Assembly (NCBI GenBank): GCA_008973525.1
Contig: WACJ01000265.1
Location: 186,001-250,000 of the forward strand
Source of the DNA: Stenopsyche tienmushanensis
Taxonomy: Eukaryota > Arthropoda > Insecta > Trichoptera > Stenopsychidae
Length of the DNA: 64,000 nt
Direction of reading: 5' to 3'
The first letter of the stretch is position 1. Every line of letters starts with the position of its first letter. A model generated the notes under the pieces. That model was not told the DNA's origin and made no database searches. It saw only the letters and a program-made list of their open reading frames with translations. This document shows, piece after piece, positions 57,001 through 64,000 of the stretch. Position numbers and translations under genes: made by a program.

Positions 57001-58794
57001 TATCTGTCTGTGATTCTCGTAGGAACGTTCAAAAAAACGAAAAATCATCGGATTGGATCAAATTCCCTATTAAAAAAGAAAAAAAAATACACAATTAAGT
57101 ATTAATGCAAGTCGACAATTTTCATAATCGTATAAACTACCACGTTTCTGAAAAAATAAATATTCATATATAAAATTAATGAAGAATATTTAATATATAA
57201 AAATTAATTTGTATTTGTACGTATGTAATGGGCTGCCATACCTTTCATCAGATTGCGATAAAAATTCGTCCATTTATTGTTAAGGATTGCGCGAGTAACA
57301 TAGGTATAGTTTAATATATAAAAATTAATGTTTGTTTGTCCGTATTAAATGCGCTTCCATACCGTTCATCCGATTGCGATAAAACTTTGTCAATTTATTG
57401 TTTACACTTGCGGGAATAACATATGCATAGTAAAAATATTGTATGGATGCACCATGTTGGCGCATATTGGTCTGGTGAAATGAAGTTTGGGCTGCGGGGA
57501 CGGGGAGAGAAAGGTTGCGAGCGCAATGCGGTGGTTAAATTGGTCTTCGAGACGAGAGCGAGTGTGCATATGCTTTTGGATCCCAACTCTTCGGCTCGCG
57601 CTACACGTGACCTGAAGCAATAAACCATATACTGTGTTTCTTTTCAAATAATTTAACTAAATGAAAATACCCATATTTACACCCAATAAAATAGTAATTT
57701 TGAATTAACCTTATATAATCTGAAATGGTTAAATAACGTTACGTTTCACTTGATTCTTCTAAAAATATATACAATCAATCTCAATCAATCATCAAGAAAG
57801 TATCGGCTAACTTCGTTTGGCATTTATGATTGATTAAAAAACATTCTAGAAAATGTTTAATCACTTAATAATATTGATCTGTATCATTCAATCATTTCAA
57901 TGTCATTTATATTGATATACAACGATTTGCTCTCACTTTGCACTAAAATAAATTTATCATTTCAACAATAAATATATCTAATTTTGCTTTCGTATAAACT
58001 GACATTAGATAAAAGAAAGACTATAAAATTTACCAAGGAGTTCGATTCTTAGAAAATATGTTATCAATTTAAAAATATGATAATAAATCTCTATTACTAA
58101 CATATATTAAAAAAACATGTTTACGATAATTCATAGTTTTGTGTAAATCAATATAATAATTAAATCCACAAAGAATATCAGTTCCTGGTAAGATTCCTGA
58201 AACTTTGGAGATAAAATATCTCGCTCCATTATTATAATGAAATTGTTAACGCAAATTTACATAAAATATTATCAAAATAACTTACATAATATCCTTGGTA
58301 TTTTGTTTAAAACAACATCATAACTCTGCAGAATTTATTTCAACTATAGTACCTTAGCTACGTTTCCGTTGTTAATCAGATTATTATCTTCCGTTTATGA
58401 TTTACATTAAAATATGGTTTCCAGAATTGTTTCTTATAATATTTGTACAACCATCCTATTAGCATAATTTATAGCAAAAATTTATCAGACTTAACAATCA
58501 AGAATAAATATAACTAATATAGTAGTAGATAATAGTAACTGTTGTTTTTCTTACTTATTTAAATTAATTTGGATAAAGACACATTTCTAATGATTTGATT
58601 TATAAAATAAAATATCAAAGACATACATCAATACTAATTCTAATTTATCTAAGCTTTTCATGTGATATTAATTAGATTTTTTTGTATTCGCAGGATATCC
58701 GACTTCAACGGGGTCAAGCTTGGATTGTCTTAGCCTCATAGTAGAAAGTTTGAATGATAGAACGATATGCCGACCAAAAGATGACACGTCTTAG
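35096..58794 (+). CDS. nau: Nautilus, the insect MyoD-family myogenic bHLH factor (4 exons)
   Basis: A nuclear transcription factor that binds E-boxes as a heterodimer with an E-protein (Daughterless) and drives muscle-founder fate. Exons 35096-36004, 42505-42681, 50746-50872 and 58694-58794 join to 437 codons. Introns are GT-AG with matching phases 0, 0 and 1. Residues 272-303 are the Cys-rich and basic region ([12 protein letters not shown], then [15 protein letters not shown]) with the myogenic Ala-Thr pair at 293-294 and the junction Lys at 303. The HLH follows ([36 protein letters not shown]). Residues 411-426 are the helix-III motif [16 protein letters not shown], which is diagnostic of MyoD-family proteins. 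The N-terminal 270 residues are Asn/Tyr-rich, then Lys/Ser/Glu-rich. I recall fly nautilus as about 330 residues, so this protein is longer. AATAAA lies at 58834-58839. Confidence 0.93.
37036..37275 (-). mobile_element. Helitron-like element (HLE copy 7), fragment
   Basis: Contains both half-units on the minus strand (cgaataaacggtatagcagc and gatgaacggtatag) and the flanking block ttgatttttatatataagatg seen also inside copy 1. Both termini are missing or decayed. Confidence 0.78.
37319..37342. repeat. TA microsatellite
   Basis: About a dozen AT/TA units abutting the 3' end of HLE copy 8. Confidence 0.9.
37343..37782 (-). mobile_element. Helitron-like element (HLE copy 8), longer form
   Basis: Minus strand: A|TCTTATATATAAAAAATAAT start; 3' end GCCGGGTATTCAATAG|T, with the subterminal GCCGGG typical of Helitron ends. 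Besides two half-units it has a GC-richer core (gcgagccgaagagctgggat) that is also found in copy 12 at 57309-57650, in reverse. The core is shortened here relative to that copy. Confidence 0.85.
41160..41304 (-). repeat. Dispersed repeat, inverted partner of 28392-28561
   Basis: Reverse complement of 28392-28561 with about 25 bases fewer; the two lie 13 kb apart in opposite orientation. Confidence 0.8.
41888..42014 (-). mobile_element. Helitron-like element (HLE copy 9), 5' fragment
   Basis: Minus strand start A|TCTAAAATATATAAATC, one half-unit (gatgaacggtatggaaacgc), truncated near 41888. Confidence 0.8.
42505..42681 (+). CDS. nau: nau exon 2 (residues 304-362)
   Basis: After ttcttag, codes helix 1, loop and helix 2 of the bHLH ([18 protein letters not shown]), then a Thr/Gln-rich tail. 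It ends TATTTG|GTAATT in phase 0. Helix residues match MyoD-family consensus almost throughout. Confidence 0.93.
42790..43680 (-). pseudogene. Non-LTR retrotransposon remnant (endonuclease + RT pieces)
   Basis: On the minus strand, frame-shifted pieces recall an APE endonuclease ([44 protein letters not shown]), a DHCL-like block near 43280, and an RT segment ([20 protein letters not shown]) near 42970-43060. The order on that strand is EN then RT. Many stops and frameshifts. This is the insect RTE/Jockey-like family often mislabelled craniofacial development protein 2. Confidence 0.75.
44504..44561. repeat. Cluster of nested short palindromes
   Basis: AGAACC-C-GGTTCT at 44522-44534, AATGTGGGA/TCCCACATT at 44538-44557, and CCAGAAT (44504-44510) pairing with ATTCTGG (44555-44561). 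Confidence 0.85.
45600..46093 (+). pseudogene. Mariner relic, copy c (5' half)
   Basis: Left terminal repeat GGTTGTTCCATAAG preceded by TA. The 191-codon frame 45602-46177 is mariner transposase up to about codon 164: HTH ([20 protein letters not shown]), [18 protein letters not shown], first catalytic motif TGDESW, and [10 protein letters not shown]. After NLKEKL the homology ends and the frame runs into unrelated repeat sequence, so the 3' half with the two other catalytic Asp residues is absent. Confidence 0.88.
46094..46668 (+). repeat. IS630-type transposon fragment, chimeric join to mariner copy c
   Basis: 46094-46232 is the reverse complement of 49196-49338 and 46250-46668 aligns directly with 11219-11612. 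Its start coincides with the break in mariner copy c, so one element inserted in or recombined with the other. Confidence 0.65.
47476..48281 (+). pseudogene. Mariner relic, copy d (5'-truncated)
   Basis: Starts inside the HTH (ccgtccataatcatc) and runs to the right terminal repeat ttatgggacaccc, followed by TA (48282-48283). All three catalytic regions are recognisable ([23 protein letters not shown]), but stops and frameshifts are present and the third motif is mutated (Pro to Leu/Ser). Inactive. Confidence 0.88.
48475..48530 (+). repeat. Dispersed repeat with ATGGAGATC-like core (copy 3)
   Basis: catatggagattgcctacat then ccgatac and ttggcact, in the order of copies at 26840 and 32285. Confidence 0.5.
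49196..49440 (-). pseudogene. IS630-type transposase C-terminal fragment
   Basis: On the minus strand, 49404-49335 encodes [19 protein letters not shown], the third-catalytic-Asp block ([11 protein letters not shown]) of insect Tc1/mariner-superfamily transposases, ending in a stop. 49196-49338 is shared in inverted orientation with 46094-46232, and the outer end resembles 11570-11620. Confidence 0.75.
50520..50602 (-). repeat. tRNA-derived SINE head
   Basis: On the minus strand the segment reads like a tRNA 5' half and T-arm: CGGCCCAGTGGATAGATAGC (A-box-like) and AGTTCGAGTTCC (B-box-like, at 50542-50553), 40-50 nt apart. There is no credible anticodon arm or acceptor closure, so I read it as a pol III promoter of a SINE whose body runs left from 50520. 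The SINE tail is not delimited. Confidence 0.5.
50746..50872 (+). CDS. nau: nau exon 3 (residues 363-404 plus one base)
   Basis: Acceptor ttttttgtcgcag|GGC, donor AAGATAAGA|GTAAGT. Phase 0 in and phase 1 out, matching exons 2 and 4. Codes [18 protein letters not shown], then [14 protein letters not shown] second possible acceptor at 50686 would add 20 hydrophobic residues and break the phase with exon 2, so I prefer 50745. Confidence 0.82.
51770..52140 (+). pseudogene. Non-LTR retrotransposon ORF2 C-terminal fragment
   Basis: A frame with [11 protein letters not shown], then [20 protein letters not shown] and [19 protein letters not shown] is the post-RT C-terminal block of RTE/Jockey-like insect LINEs (the ..IK.RKL.Y.GHV.R motif). 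The upstream RT is not recognisable. Confidence 0.78.
52195..52528. mobile_element. piggyBac-like MITE, copy 1 (TTAA-bounded)
   Basis: Bordered by TTAA (52195-52198 and 52525-52528). The left end TTAAACCCTAAAGGAGTAC and the reverse complement of the right end (TTAACCTTTTGAGGAGTGAG) are imperfect inverted repeats. Non-coding. Shares most of its text with 54588-55081 but has an internal deletion. Confidence 0.7.
52700..53100 (+). repeat. MITE-family fragment (rearranged)
   Basis: Contains acattgagctcggagacaga and further blocks in the order of the MITE at 54588 (tttatcgact-like, cgaatattgtgtgctatcga), but without the TTAA ends. Its inverted relative is at 1028-1205. Confidence 0.6.
53110..54125. 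other. Intronic AT-rich stretch
   Basis: Nothing supported; short frames only. Confidence 0.35.
54130..54587 (+). pseudogene. Mariner-like relic with internal deletion
   Basis: Frames read [20 protein letters not shown] (mariner HTH linker) and later [25 protein letters not shown] (the block after the first catalytic motif of irritans-type mariners). The region carrying the first catalytic Asp between them is deleted and replaced by a 13-base G run (54483-54495). It stops at the TTAA MITE at 54588. Confidence 0.65.
54483..54495. repeat. Poly-G homopolymer
   Basis: Thirteen G inside the mariner-like relic, at the site of its internal deletion. Confidence 0.93.
54588..55081. mobile_element. 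piggyBac-like MITE, copy 2
   Basis: Left end TTAACCCCGAAAGGAGTAC; right end ACTCCTTAAAAGG followed by TGAA, a decayed TTAA. It is about 494 bp, non-coding, and the longest copy of the family in the window. Confidence 0.7.
55425..55530 (+). pseudogene. Mariner transposase HTH fragment
   Basis: Reads [22 protein letters not shown], the mariner N-terminal HTH (EENP..T..EL), then stops. No other part of the transposase is recognisable nearby. Confidence 0.6.
55582..55882 (-). mobile_element. Helitron-like element (HLE copy 10)
   Basis: Complete minus-strand copy of about 301 bp: A|TCTAATATATTAAAATG start, two half-units, and the 3' end GACGTGGCATTGCAACTAG|T. The GACGTGGCATTGC subterminal word also ends copy 5. 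Confidence 0.87.
56105..56165 (+). repeat. Dispersed repeat with GAAGATCGC core (copy 4)
   Basis: cccatgaagatcgctcatgt, then tacgaatgtggcacg, in the order of copies 1-3. Confidence 0.45.
56170..56760. other. Intronic stretch, possibly transposon-derived
   Basis: A 71-codon minus-strand frame (56314-56529) contains [14 protein letters not shown], which vaguely recalls the W.G.S...G...F region of Tc1-like transposases. Too weak to call. Confidence 0.2.
56765..56895 (+). repeat. Dispersed repeat (copy B, partner 5362-5500)
   Basis: Same order of words as the copy at 5362 in the same orientation; see there. Confidence 0.6.
57187..57308 (+). mobile_element. Helitron-like element (HLE copy 11), fragment
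   Basis: One half-unit with AATATATAAAAATTAATTTG, gggctgccatacctttcatc, and gcgcgagtaacataggtata; immediately followed by copy 12 in the same orientation. Confidence 0.8.
57309..57650 (+). mobile_element. Helitron-like element (HLE copy 12), longest core
   Basis: Plus strand, start AATATATAAAAATTAATG, a half-unit (cgcttccataccgttcatcc), then a GC-rich core at 57450-57615 (ctgcggggacggggagag, ggatcccaactcttcggctc) that is also partly present, inverted, in copy 8. The 3' CTAG end is not clear. The 66- to 81-codon frames over the core are not recognisable proteins. Confidence 0.78.
58694..58794 (+). CDS. nau: nau exon 4 (residues 405-437, helix III)
   Basis: Acceptor tattcgcag|GA completes an Arg codon with the last base of exon 3. 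It then codes [20 protein letters not shown] and a short polar tail to TAG at 58792-58794. SSLDCLS.IV is the MyoD-family C-terminal helix-III signature, which ties this 100-bp exon to the bHLH exons 16 kb upstream. Confidence 0.92.
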
Positions 58795-58833
58795 TAAAAT
58801 ACTAAATATATCATTCAATTCTATTTATAATCT

Positions 58834-58839
58834 AATAAA
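58834..58839 (+). promoter_or_regulatory. nau polyadenylation signal (candidate)
   Basis: AATAAA 40 bp after the stop codon. Further AATAAA words follow, so the used site is uncertain. Confidence 0.45.
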
Positions 58840-59791
58840 AATGTAATTTAAAATATGGACCAAATTAAATACATAGATGGTTCGGTATCTTTTATCTGTA
58901 TTTTTGGTTGTCTAAATACAAAACGAAATTTATAGCATTTGTGTGTTGACGACGATGCATAGCATTATGTAAAAATAGTAAAATTTTGATTAGATAAATT
59001 ATACAATACGAGCAATACTTATTATAAACCATCGCCAAATTATGCTCGCCAAATATTTAAATCATACGAACGTCGGCTTACACGTGATAGTAAATATTTT
59101 TATGTATCATTATTACACAATTCAATTATGTACAATCAGAGTCACAAATAAAAAGTGCCTTCATTCTACCATAAATAACATTCACATTTCAATAATGCAA
59201 TGTCATTGGCTAGAATAAAAATATTTTTATATAAGTAATTTTAACAGACATAGATTAATGTGCGAGACTATCCGCGAATGATTTACGGCGTATTAACGTA
59301 TGAGATTATTTTAGCTGTGCGACGAATGAAGACTGCAATACCAAAGTGTTCCTTGTTGAAGTGCAATTATACATATAGAAAAATCTGTATGAAATATTTA
59401 ATTATTGATATTCTAAATGTATTTCTATTTTGTAAAAATAAATAGCCAATTTCATAACTACACACCCGCCATATATTTATTTACAAATTAAAGCATTTGT
59501 GTACGACTCATTCAAAAGAAGCAAATAATTGACGCCCATTACTCCTACAGGAGCGGTATCCAATGGCGTTGAAAGTTGCGATGGCCGATTGCCAAAATTA
59601 AAATCCCTAATCTCACGCTGACCAATACTGCATTTGAATACATCCTAAGAAGTCACGCTTGCCAATTCCTGCTGGAAGACTTCCAATAAAAAAAAATACT
59701 AACATTTTTAATGGGTTCATTAATATTTAGTTCATAAAGTTTATCAATACACCGAAATCATAAAAAATAAATGTTTAATGACGTTATAATT

Positions 59792-59797
59792 TTTATT
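59792..59797 (-). promoter_or_regulatory. Polyadenylation signal of the acidic-protein gene (candidate)
   Basis: AATAAA on the minus strand, 138 bp after the stop codon at 59935-59937. Confidence 0.45.
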
Positions 59798-59934
59798 TTT
59801 GTAAATCCATACTGAAAATGTTGATGCTTTTTAAAGTGCACAATACACACCTACGGCTTTGATAAATAACTAAACTAACATTGCGTCTACATTGTGATTC
59901 TATATAAAATTTTAACATTAAAACGAATAGACGT

Positions 59935-60096
59935 TTATATTTTTTCAAGAGGAGGACAAAAATAATGTCGAATATCTCTTGGCATAAACATATCACACTG
60001 ATCAGCGGCAGTTTCTCGGACGTATCTCAGAAATTCTTCAATCATATCTTCATCTACTGCGGGTCCGATACCGGGAACTGCGGGCACTATTATAAC
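59935..60096 (-). CDS. Acidic-protein gene, last exon
   Basis: Acceptor caacgttag|GTT, phase 0, 53 codons and stop TAA. Codes VIIVPAVPGIGPAVDEDM to the C-terminal PPLEKI. Confidence 0.82.
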   Translation of the reverse strand, partial: VIIVPAVPGIGPAVDEDMIEEFLRYVRETAADQCDMFMPRDIRHYFCPPLEKI

Positions 60097-63000
60097 CTAA
60101 CGTTGAAAACAACACATTAATAAAGTAAACCATCAAAAAACATATTTATATCTTATTAAAAAAAATTACTTCATGTTCAATTATCGGATCGGGTACTTGA
60201 AACGCTCTAACAACGCCCATTCTGTCAGCAACGTTATCAAAAAGTCCTTTGAAAATAGGATTAATAACTCCTTTAGCATTTGGGTCGACCTTAAACACGC
60301 ATTTTTAATAATGTGAAATATTTTTTGTAAAATAAATAATCAATAATAGATCGACAATACCTCAATTTTTCCTGAATCGGATGAATCGTTTTTAATAATG
60401 TTGCGAATATTATTGGTGTTCTCCGTTTCAACAGTAGCCTTTATTAAGTCGTTACTTGCATCGGATGTCTTCTGATTGCTCAATAAATCTGAAAAATATA
60501 TTTATGTTGTGTTGTAAATTTAAATTATTTTACTTGAAAAAAATATACGCATAATTTGGACGAATGCTTTTTCAAACGTACCTGCATTTACAGTTAGAGT
60601 GCGTGATTTTTCAGCTAAATCCTCCAGCGATTCCAATACTGCTTCCATATCCTTCACCTTTTCATCCTTTTTTTTCTTCAACTGCATGAAAAATATAACA
60701 TTATCGTCAAAAATACAACAAAATAAAATAGCAACTTCATTCATCACCATAGTCAAATTCAAGAGTGATACTGTTGTATGGAGGGCTGACACTCACAAAA
60801 TATAAAATCATCGTGCTTGTGGTTTTATTACGGAGACCAAAAACATTTGGGGCCGATCTTATCTAAGGACAATAGAGCTTGGAATGCAGCCGTGGCCTAT
60901 TTGTGGAACTGGAGCTACTTTAACTCTGAAAGGTTGACGGGCCTAGTCCTGATGATTACTACGAAGAGATAAGGAATCCTTGCCAAGACGTCTAATTGAT
61001 GCATTTTTGGATGCCAAAGCGTCTGGAGGGTGTGGAGACATAGACGTCCGCCCCAAGACTAGCGGTCGTCAGGAGTTCGTTACCGGGTCTCATGGGAACA
61101 ACACCTCTTCGTGGACTAGTTCCTTACGACTTTCATCTCGAAGGTTTCTCTATTCGATATTATCGGAACTTGCCATGCAAAGAGGCTCTACCAGCATTTA
61201 GTTTCTTGACTTAATATCCCTGCAGAGCTACTGTTCCTGAATCCTGTCACTGAAAGTTATAAAGAATCCTGACCTCCGTCATTAATCAGTGCCCGACCAA
61301 CATTTGGAGCTGCCCTGTACATCACCATACTGTAGCCGTTTTGGAACAATCACTTGCGGTTTTGAGCGTCTTTCCGGTGCAAATCTCGTGTCTTAAGAAC
61401 CCAGTTATCAAATAGCAGTAACGATGATAACGGAGCGCCTTATGTCAGGAATGGGTTTACGTTACAATACATTAATTCCAATGCGTCTCTCACACTTCAA
61501 CGCCTTTTTGGTAGTACGATTTATCTTCAGCCTCGAAATAGGCTTCAGTTTCTCTTTTATTGAAGCATTTTTGAAGGTCTGCAGATAGGTAGTATTTACT
61601 GGGAGCCAAATCTGGAGAATACTGTTGATGGGGAAGCAATTTAAAGTTAAAGTCATACAATTTTGCCATTGTTACGATCGACTTGTGACACAGTACATTG
61701 TCTTGGTGATAAATTACATCAAGATCAATGAATAAAATACCGTGCGCGTTTCAAAATACTGAGGCCAAAACTTGAATTTTAAATAACGGTAAAAATCTTA
61801 CTTGTTCAATTATCGCCTCTCTATCTTCGACGGAAACGTCTTTTTTGGGCACGAATAGTTCGCCATCTTTATTAATTTGGAGATACGTTGGAGTTTCTAT
61901 GAAGATAAAACAAATATAATTCTTATTTATTGAATTGAAAGCCAAAAATGATGACAATCCCCATACGAACCTTCATGGTTTGACATCGCACTTAACGAAT
62001 CAATTTTTTGTCCGTCTTCGGAAAATACTCGCAACAAAACTGGATTTTTCACTATAAAAGTATTAAATATAATTTTAAAAAATCATTAACACCAAAACAC
62101 CTATACATCCATAGTTTTAAATTATGTTATAATATATTTGTCTAGTGCTTTTGTGATCATAGCATCAAAACGGGATGCTTACAAAACATTTTATTATCAC
62201 TTGCAGGTGAATAAATACAAAGCTTTTTCCTTTTCTACAAACATAAAGCTATTGAAAACAGTATTCAATTATTTGTAAATGAATACACTGCTTAAGACGT
62301 GGATGCCGGGACTCTCAGGATGCATGTATTCTTGCAAAGACAGGAGGATTTCATATCGTTTACATAAAATATTCTATTCTACGCATAATTATAATGAATT
62401 TTATACATGTATGCATTCTATAAATATCAAAATGTGTACTTATTCATACCTTGTTGTCTATGTATATATAATATACGAATAATAATCTATTTTATTGATA
62501 CACAATTATTAACTATTGAAAGTACTCATAGATTCCCAACGTTTTTCAGTAAAAAACAATTAAATTTGAAGTCTTTAGTACCATTAGCGCCATTTTCATC
62601 AGATGATTTTTCATTTACATCATCTGAATCAGTGTGAAGCACTTCAAAGCTTTTATGTTTCATACTTAATATGTCTTCATCGTCATCTTCAGAGTCATCT
62701 TTATCGGCGTTCTCTTCATTATTTAAATCCGATTCATCGTCTTGTGTGGAAATTCCTGCAATAAAATAAAACAATTACAATTTTCTCGCTTTGATTTTTT
62801 CTGTTTACTTTCATCGCATTACCTTCTTTTTGATAGTTTTCTGAACTATCAACATTATCACTTTCTTCAGTGTGCGTGTCATTTGAGATGACTAAAAATG
62901 CTGCTTTGTCTTCATCGCTACATTCCTCTTTATTTCCATCTTCTTCACTTTCATCATATTTTCCAGACGTATCAATAATGATTTCCAGTTTTTCGGGCGG

Positions 63001-64000
63001 TAAGTTATCTTCATTTTCAGATGAAGCTATTTCGTTACTTGAAAATATTTTTTCTGAATCGGACGTAGCTTTAAACTCATCCATTTCATCGCTTTGACGA
63101 AGTTCATCATTCACTATTTCAGTAGGAGCCTGAAGAAACGTTTATTGATACTGAATATATATAAATTATTCTATGCAAATTATAATATATAAGCGAATGA
63201 TTAACATGATATTAAAAAATACTAACATTTAAAACTATGACAAAACTTATTTTATTTGAATTATTATAAAAGTAATAAGTTCCAAAAACTACAAATATTA
63301 TTAAATATTCAATCTACTAGTATTAATCGCAGTGTGATGAAAATTTTCTGATTTAGTTTGTAATTGTATTTATACAAACATAGTTTATTTTCATCCAAAA
63401 CTAATAAAATAACACAAACAGCAAAGCACTTAAATATGAATAATTAAAAGAATGATAACATGTTAAAATTGAAGACTTGAGACTCCATGAGACTGACACT
63501 CCATAAACCGGGTATTGCAGATATTGAACATCAATGGGAAGAGTGTATCGAACTGAAAGGAGACTATGTCGAGAAATAAAGATATTCTTTCAAACTTTTT
63601 GTGTTTTCTTTGTTAAGTCACGTACTTTAGATTCTCTTTAAATTTAAATTTTGTAAAATTTCGTTTCTAATTTGTCAATATTGACAATAAATTTAGATTG
63701 TTAATTGTTAGTTATTTTATAAATAATTCTTACAGATAAATCTTTCGTATCAATAGCATCATCTTCAAGTTCAGTTTTTCCAGTAGGTTGAGTTCCTTTA
63801 AATACAAATAAATAATATCATCAATTGTTAAAATAAAATACACATTCCAAACAAAGGCATATAATCTATTAAAATGTTTTACCCTCTATAAATCCGTCAA
63901 TATATTTTCTTTCTTGTGATGCATCAATGGAAGCAAGAAAAGTATAGAGATCAACGAAAAGATCCGATGATATAGCGGCACTTCCACCGTCCGGTTCATC
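59935..64000 (-). CDS. Acidic multi-exon protein of unrecognised family (5' end off the window)
   Basis: Ten exons join with GT-AG introns and matching phases at every junction, giving 448 residues and a stop; the N-terminus lies beyond 64000. In order: a hydrophobic/helical segment (DLFVDLYTFLASIDASQERK); about 180 residues very rich in Glu, Asp and Ser (SDSEKIF, EDGNKEECSDEDK, KDDSEDDDEDILS); a short mixed part (KNPVLLRVFSEDGQ, ETPTYLQINKDGELFVPKKD); a Lys/Glu coiled-coil-like segment (LKKKKDEKVKDMEAVLESLE); then a compact C-terminus (NPIFKGLFDNVADRMGVV, VIIVPAVPGIGPAVDEDM, CDMFMPRDIRHYFCPPLEKI). No signal peptide can be judged without the start. I do not recognise the family and assign no function. 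It faces nautilus tail to tail. Confidence 0.82.
60170..60289 (-). CDS. Acidic-protein gene, exon 9 of those visible
   Basis: Forty codons, acceptor gtttaag|GTC, donor CATGAA|GTAATT, phase 0 at both ends. Confidence 0.82.
60361..60488 (-). CDS. Acidic-protein gene, exon 8 of those visible
   Basis: Acceptor atatttttcag, donor ATTGAG|GTATTG; phase 1 in, phase 0 out. Polar, Asn/Ser/Lys-rich. Confidence 0.82.
60582..60681 (-). CDS. Acidic-protein gene, exon 7 of those visible
   Basis: Acceptor tttcatgcag, donor AATGCAG|GTACGT; phase 0 in, phase 1 out. Charged, heptad-like LKKKKDEKVKDMEAVLESLE. Confidence 0.82.
60682..61801 (-). other. Intron with mariner relic and an unassigned GC-richer block
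   Basis: This intron (1.1 kb) is long for the gene. It contains the mariner relic at 61447-61745 and, at 60840-61440, sequence of more even composition that I cannot assign; it may be another transposon piece. Confidence 0.55.
61447..61745 (-). pseudogene. Irritans-type mariner transposase C-terminal relic
   Basis: On the minus strand: VIYHQDNVLCHKSIVTMAKL (second catalytic Asp block), KLLPHQQYSPDLAPSKYYL (third block, with Ser-Lys in place of Ser-Asp) and, after a frameshift, the FEAEDKSYYQKG-like C-terminus. A different subfamily from the copies at 8882 and 45600. Dead. Confidence 0.8.
61802..61896 (-). CDS. Acidic-protein gene, exon 6 of those visible
   Basis: Acceptor ttcatag|AA, donor GAACAA|GTAAGA; phase 1 in, phase 0 out. 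Confidence 0.82.
61971..62051 (-). CDS. Acidic-protein gene, exon 5 of those visible
   Basis: Acceptor ttttatag|TG, donor CATGAAG|GTTCGT; phase 1 at both ends. Confidence 0.8.
62582..62755 (-). CDS. Acidic-protein gene, exon 4 of those visible
   Basis: Acceptor attttattgcag|GA. The donor GCTAATG|GTACTA keeps phase 1 with the next exon, but it is the weakest junction of the model; the frame stays open another 50 bases. Confidence 0.72.
62823..63129 (-). CDS. Acidic-protein gene, exon 3 of those visible
   Basis: Acceptor gtttcttcag|GCT, donor AAAGAAG|GTAATG; phase 0 in, phase 1 out. The most acidic exon. Confidence 0.85.
63734..63795 (-). CDS. Acidic-protein gene, exon 2 of those visible
   Basis: Acceptor atttaaag|GA, donor TTATCT|GTAAGA; phase 1 in, phase 0 out. 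Confidence 0.8.
63883..64000 (-). CDS. Acidic-protein gene, first visible exon (partial)
   Basis: Open from the window edge to donor ATAGAGG|GTAAAA, phase 1. Codes DEPDGGSAAISSDLFVDLYT and the following segment. Confidence 0.8.

Larger units (their letters stand above)
50873..58693 (+). other. nau intron 3 (7.8 kb)
   Basis: GTAAGT start, tattcgcag end. It contains a LINE C-terminal fragment (51770-52140), TTAA MITEs (52195-52528, 54588-55081), a mariner-like relic (54130-54587), a mariner HTH fragment (55425-55530) and Helitron-like copies 10-12. From 57700 to 58690 it is plain AT-rich DNA with nothing recognisable. Confidence 0.75.
58795..59934. other. Intergenic region between convergent genes
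   Basis: Holds the two 3' UTRs: AATAAA for nautilus at 58834-58839 and TTTATT (AATAAA on the minus strand) at 59792-59797 for the gene on the right. No other feature is supported. Confidence 0.6.

Noticed and set aside
58900..59450. 61-codon plus-strand frame at 59260-59445
   Set aside because: AT-rich, no domain, lies in the 3' region between the convergent genes.

Overview
The window looks like a piece of an insect chromosome, most probably a fly or midge, though the order cannot be fixed from the sequence alone. It is AT-rich and dominated by transposon debris. It carries a split myogenic bHLH gene of the MyoD/nautilus family, several mariner-type relics, many Helitron-like non-autonomous elements and an R1-clade LINE. 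Protein-coding sequence is sparse and intron-rich, so most of the window is intergenic or intronic.

Layout. Positions 1-24,960 hold no gene I can support. They contain repeats (Helitron-like copies, mariner relics, a hAT-like relic, unassigned dispersed repeats), some GC-richer non-coding islands, and one long R1-clade LINE (15145-20527, minus strand). The LINE has open ORF1 and ORF2, is flanked by a 14-bp target duplication and sits inside an older Helitron-like copy. A single-exon two-BIR protein (IAP-like, no RING) lies at 24963-25514. Positions 26.9-28.1 kb form an unusual non-coding stretch packed with perfect short hairpins and one 50-bp-stem hairpin. Positions 29-34.5 kb are repeats and relics.

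The main gene is nautilus/MyoD on the plus strand, 35096-58794. Four exons (35096-36004, 42505-42681, 50746-50872, 58694-58794) join in phase to give 437 residues, with the Cys-rich/basic region, the HLH and a C-terminal helix-III motif. Its introns of 6.5, 8.1 and 7.8 kb hold a LINE remnant, mariner relics, TTAA-type MITEs, Helitron-like copies and a tRNA-derived SINE head. Tail to tail with it lies a minus-strand gene (59935 to beyond 64000). I reconstructed ten exons with consistent splice sites and phases; they encode an acidic, Ser/Glu/Asp-rich protein with a C-terminal non-acidic region that I do not recognise.

The best candidates for something undescribed are the hairpin-dense locus at 26.9-28.1 kb with the miRNA/hpRNA-like hairpin at 27553-27667, the unrecognised acidic multi-exon gene, and two independent examples of snap-back inverted duplication (the 5' end of the LINE, and 30319-30359). 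All calls come from reading the sequence by eye; no database search or folding calculation was run.
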